Origin: Parvibaculum sp963975745
GTDB taxonomy: Bacteria; Pseudomonadota; Alphaproteobacteria; Parvibaculales; Parvibaculaceae
NCBI RefSeq assembly: GCF_963975745.1
Contig: NZ_CAXBIB010000013.1
Coordinates: forward strand, 1 to 64,000
Reading direction: 5' to 3'
Length of the DNA: 64,000 nucleotides
Shown here: piece by piece, positions 61,979 through 64,000 of the stretch
How positions within the stretch are numbered: position 1 is the first letter of the stretch
How the letters are laid out: every line of letters starts with the position of its first letter
Program-made: the position numbers and the translations under genes
The notes under the pieces: generated by a model
Database searches by the model: none
Told to the model about the DNA's origin: nothing
Seen by the model: only the letters and a program-made list of their open reading frames with translations

Positions 61979-62611
61979 GTGATCGATCTCTATACATGGA
62001 CGACGCCCAATGGGCGCAAGGTCTCCATCATGCTGGAAGAGGCCGGGCTTCCCTATGTGGTGCATCCCGTCAATATCGGCGAGAACGAACAGTTCGCGTC
62101 AGCATTTCTGAAGATCAGCCCCAACAACCGCATTCCGGCGATCGTTGACCGCGATGCCGATGACGGCCCGCTTCCGGTTTTCGAGTCTGGCGCTATCCTG
62201 ATCTATCTTGCCGAGAAGACCGGCAAGTTTTTCGCGGCAAAGGGCGCGCAGCGGGCCAAGACGCTCGAATGGATGATGTGGCAGATGAGCGGTGTCGGTC
62301 CGATGTTCGGGCAGCTCAACCATTTCGCCAATGCGGCGCCCGACAGGATTTCCTATGCCATTGAACGTTATGCAAGCGAGGCAGCACGGCTGATTGCCGT
62401 TCTCGACAAGCGGCTCGGCGAAGCACAGTTCCTTGGTGGGGACTACTCGATTGCCGACATGATTACCTATCCGTGGATCTTACCGGCGCTTGACCCGATT
62501 GCCGGAATGAAGCCCGAGATCGCCGGTGAGGCGGCCAATGTACGGCGCTGGCTGGCGGAGGTCGGTGCGCGGCCGGCTGTGCGGCGCGGCATGGCCGTTC
62601 CGACACTGTAA
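61979..62611 (+). CDS. Glutathione S-transferase (Nu-class / YfcG-like)
   Basis: The 210-residue protein has an N-terminal thioredoxin fold MIDLYTWTTPNGRKVSIMLEE with the Thr-Pro-Asn active region of disulfide-bond oxidoreductase type GSTs, VHPVNIGENEQF, ISPNNRIPAIVD, the glutathione-contact FESGAILIYLAEKTGKF, and a C-terminal helical domain with WMMWQMSGVGPMFGQLNHF and FLGGDYSIADMITYPWI. YfcG-like enzymes have glutathione-dependent peroxidase/reductase activity. The start is GTG. The damaged relative upstream shows a tandem duplication in the past. Confidence 0.92.
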   Translation: MIDLYTWTTPNGRKVSIMLEEAGLPYVVHPVNIGENEQFASAFLKISPNNRIPAIVDRDADDGPLPVFESGAILIYLAEKTGKFFAAKGAQRAKTLEWMMWQMSGVGPMFGQLNHFANAAPDRISYAIERYASEAARLIAVLDKRLGEAQFLGGDYSIADMITYPWILPALDPIAGMKPEIAGEAANVRRWLAEVGARPAVRRGMAVPTL

Positions 62612-62667
62612 TTGAGGCAAATTGCGGCGTTCTGGTGAGCCGGACGTTAACCGATTTTTCAGAGCGG

Positions 62668-62710
62668 CCATGGAAAGTGTTTCCATGGGCAAGGGGGTTT
62701 CCTTGCTTCT
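62668..62710. promoter_or_regulatory. Two hairpins in the leader of the Sel1 gene
   Basis: CCATGGAAA/TTTCCATGG (62668-62688, nine pairs, loop GTG) is followed by GCAAGG/CCTTGC (about 62689-62706). They lie between the GST stop and the Sel1 ATG. A TTAAC half-site is at 62647. They might be an attenuator or end GST transcription. Confidence 0.45.
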
Positions 62711-62777
62711 TCGATGAACGGCAGGCGCAAATGGGCAATGGGCCGGGGGCGCGCCGTTCCTTTGAGGAGGAACCGAC

Positions 62778-63047
62778 ATGGCGCGTATGCAACTCGACGA
62801 GATCGAGAGGGGCGAACTTGCCAGCGAGGGTGGCAAGTGCGATGCGCTTTACAATCTCGGGCTGATGTATTCGACAGGCCGGGGCGTCGATGTCGATCTC
62901 GTGACCGCGCACAAGTGGTTCAATCTGGCGGCGATGAAGGGAAGCGAGGCGGCGCGCATGTGTCGGGCAGAACTGACCGTCGAGATGACACCGGCGGAGA
63001 TCGCCGAGGCACAGCGCCAGGCGCGCGAGTGGCTCGCCAACCAATAA
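62778..63047 (+). CDS. Sel1-like repeat protein
   Basis: The 89-residue protein contains a Sel1-like unit CDALYNLGLMYSTGRGVDVDLVTAHKWFNLAAMKGSEAARM plus a partial second one, and a charged C-terminal helix (MTPAEIAEAQRQAREWLANQ). Sel1/TPR-like proteins mediate protein contacts. There is no signal peptide, so it is cytoplasmic. GAGGAGG lies seven bases before the ATG. It is similar to small alphaproteobacterial Sel1 proteins of unknown partner. Confidence 0.85.
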   Translation: MARMQLDEIERGELASEGGKCDALYNLGLMYSTGRGVDVDLVTAHKWFNLAAMKGSEAARMCRAELTVEMTPAEIAEAQRQAREWLANQ

Positions 63048-63161
63048 GATACTGAATTTATTTGTTTTTCTGGATCCGCCCAAAGACGGTGACAGCCCGG
63101 CATCGGACGCTTATGTTCCGGCTTTCCGCCAGCAACCGCGCGACAGGAGAGACCGGGTTTC

Positions 63162-64000
63162 ATGACCGACAACTCTGCGAACAATGGCCCGACCGCGGAC
63201 AAGGACGCGGTCGAAGACCTTATACAGATTCTTGATCTCGAGCAGATCGAGGTGAATCTGTTTCGTGGTCACAGCCCGGACGTCAGCTGGCAGCGCGTCT
63301 TTGGCGGGCAAGTGATTGGCCAAGCGCTTGTGGCTGCCTACCGGACCGTGGAGGAGCGGATATGCCATTCGCTTCACGCCTATTTCATCCGGCCGGGCGA
63401 CCCGAAAATTCCAATCCTCTATGAGGTGGACCGTTCGCGTGATGGCAAGAGCTTCACGACGCGGCGGGTGGTGGCGATCCAGCACGGCAAGCAGATTTTC
63501 AATCTCGCGGCTTCGTTTCAGGTGCCGGAGACCGGCTTCGAGCATCAGGCGAGCATGCCCGATGTTCCGGCGCCGGAGGACCTGCCGAACGAACGTGAAT
63601 TGCGGAAAGCCATTCAGGATCGGCTGCCGCCCGATATCGCCAGGCATTTCGCGCGCCCGCGGCCGATCGAGATCCGGCCGGTCAATCCACAGGACTATAT
63701 CGACCCGCTACCGATGGAGCCGGCGCAGCATGTCTGGTTCCGTGCCCGGAAGGAGGTCGAGGACAGCCCCGCCTTGCATCAGTGCATTACTGCCTATGCC
63801 TCCGACATGACGCTGCTCGATACCTGCATACGGCCGCATGGGGTCAGCTGGCTGTCGGGCAAGCTGCAGACGGCCAGCCTCGACCATGCGATGTGGTTTC
63901 ATGCCCCGTTCCGCAGCGATGATTGGCTGCTCTATACGCAGGATAGCCCCTCGGCTTCGGGCGCGCGGGGGTTCAACCGGGGCAGCATCTATACCCGGTC
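63162..64000 (+). CDS. tesB: Acyl-CoA thioesterase II (TesB), cut by the window edge
   Basis: TesB hydrolyses medium- and long-chain acyl-CoA. The visible 279 residues start MTDNSANNGPTADKDAVEDL and contain LDLEQIEVNLFRGHSPD, RVFGGQVIGQALVAAYRTV, CHSLHAYFIRPGD, FTTRRVVAIQHGKQIFNLAASFQ, then the second hot-dog domain with FRARKE, LHQCITAYASDMTLLDT, SLDHAMWFHAPFRSDDWLLYTQDSPSASGARGFNRGSIYT. The catalytic Asp/Thr/Gln set of the family appears in AYASDMTLLDT and the end block. The frame is open at base 64000; only the last few residues are missing. Confidence 0.94.
   Translation, partial: MTDNSANNGPTADKDAVEDLIQILDLEQIEVNLFRGHSPDVSWQRVFGGQVIGQALVAAYRTVEERICHSLHAYFIRPGDPKIPILYEVDRSRDGKSFTTRRVVAIQHGKQIFNLAASFQVPETGFEHQASMPDVPAPEDLPNERELRKAIQDRLPPDIARHFARPRPIEIRPVNPQDYIDPLPMEPAQHVWFRARKEVEDSPALHQCITAYASDMTLLDTCIRPHGVSWLSGKLQTASLDHAMWFHAPFRSDDWLLYTQDSPSASGARGFNRGSIYTR

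Overview
The window is about 64 kb of high-GC chromosome from an alphaproteobacterium. It carries mipZ, a divK-pleD pair, a perfect CtrA-type box, clpS-clpA, an EipB homologue, DUF1489/DUF1499/DUF3572 genes and a pyrB-pyrC-plsY-dprA-topA-rnr block. Together these point to the Hyphomicrobiales/Caulobacterales side of the class. Parvibaculum or a relative is my guess from general gene content and was not tested. No phage, IS transposase, integrase, CRISPR array or plasmid function was seen. The genome is compact: many neighbours overlap by ATGA, and two convergent pairs share one CTAG as both stop codons.

Layout. 0-9 kb: a bactofilin-like membrane protein, lipB, a small stand-alone fliN-like gene, a siroheme/APS-reductase pair, tRNA-Leu(GAG), mgtE, a kelch protein, a PAP2 phosphatase and a thiolase. 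9-16 kb: small conserved genes, panC, and a tightly coupled glutamine-synthetase-like / aldehyde dehydrogenase / iron alcohol dehydrogenase operon. 16-23 kb: mipZ, a SPOR-domain D,D-carboxypeptidase, a CtrA box, clpS-clpA and a VOC protein. 23-31 kb: an NHL-type lipoprotein, a RidA-GNAT-HIT operon, agmatine deiminase, a diguanylate cyclase, a hydroxyacid dehydrogenase coupled to a formylglycine-enzyme-like lipoprotein, and eipB. 31-36 kb: dinB with a Cys4 N-terminus behind a ROK kinase, and capA set between repeat-filled gaps. 36-40 kb: DUF3572/HAD, divK-pleD, rpmG and an MFS transporter. 40-53 kb: two tandem NUDIX genes, a desaturase, then DUF983-rnr-topA-dprA-plsY-pyrC'-pyrB on the minus strand. 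53-64 kb: an AidB-like acyl-CoA dehydrogenase, an AEC transporter, ruvX, gatCAB, a lysine/alanine H1-like protein, a decayed GST gene next to an intact GST, a Sel1 protein and the start of tesB.

Functional threads. The cell-cycle theme covers mipZ, divK, pleD, a second diguanylate cyclase and the CtrA box. The nitrogen/amine theme covers the GS-ALDH-ADH operon and agmatine deiminase. The envelope theme covers the carboxypeptidase, EipB and the bactofilin-like protein. Information processing covers topA, dprA, ruvX, dinB, rnr and gatCAB.

Most worth a second look: two related multi-motif intergenic elements 30 kb apart, both in convergent gaps; a dihydroorotase homologue that lacks its metal ligands; the amine operon; repeats flanking capA; and the GST pseudogene beside its intact paralogue. 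I did not find a clear new defence or mobile system.
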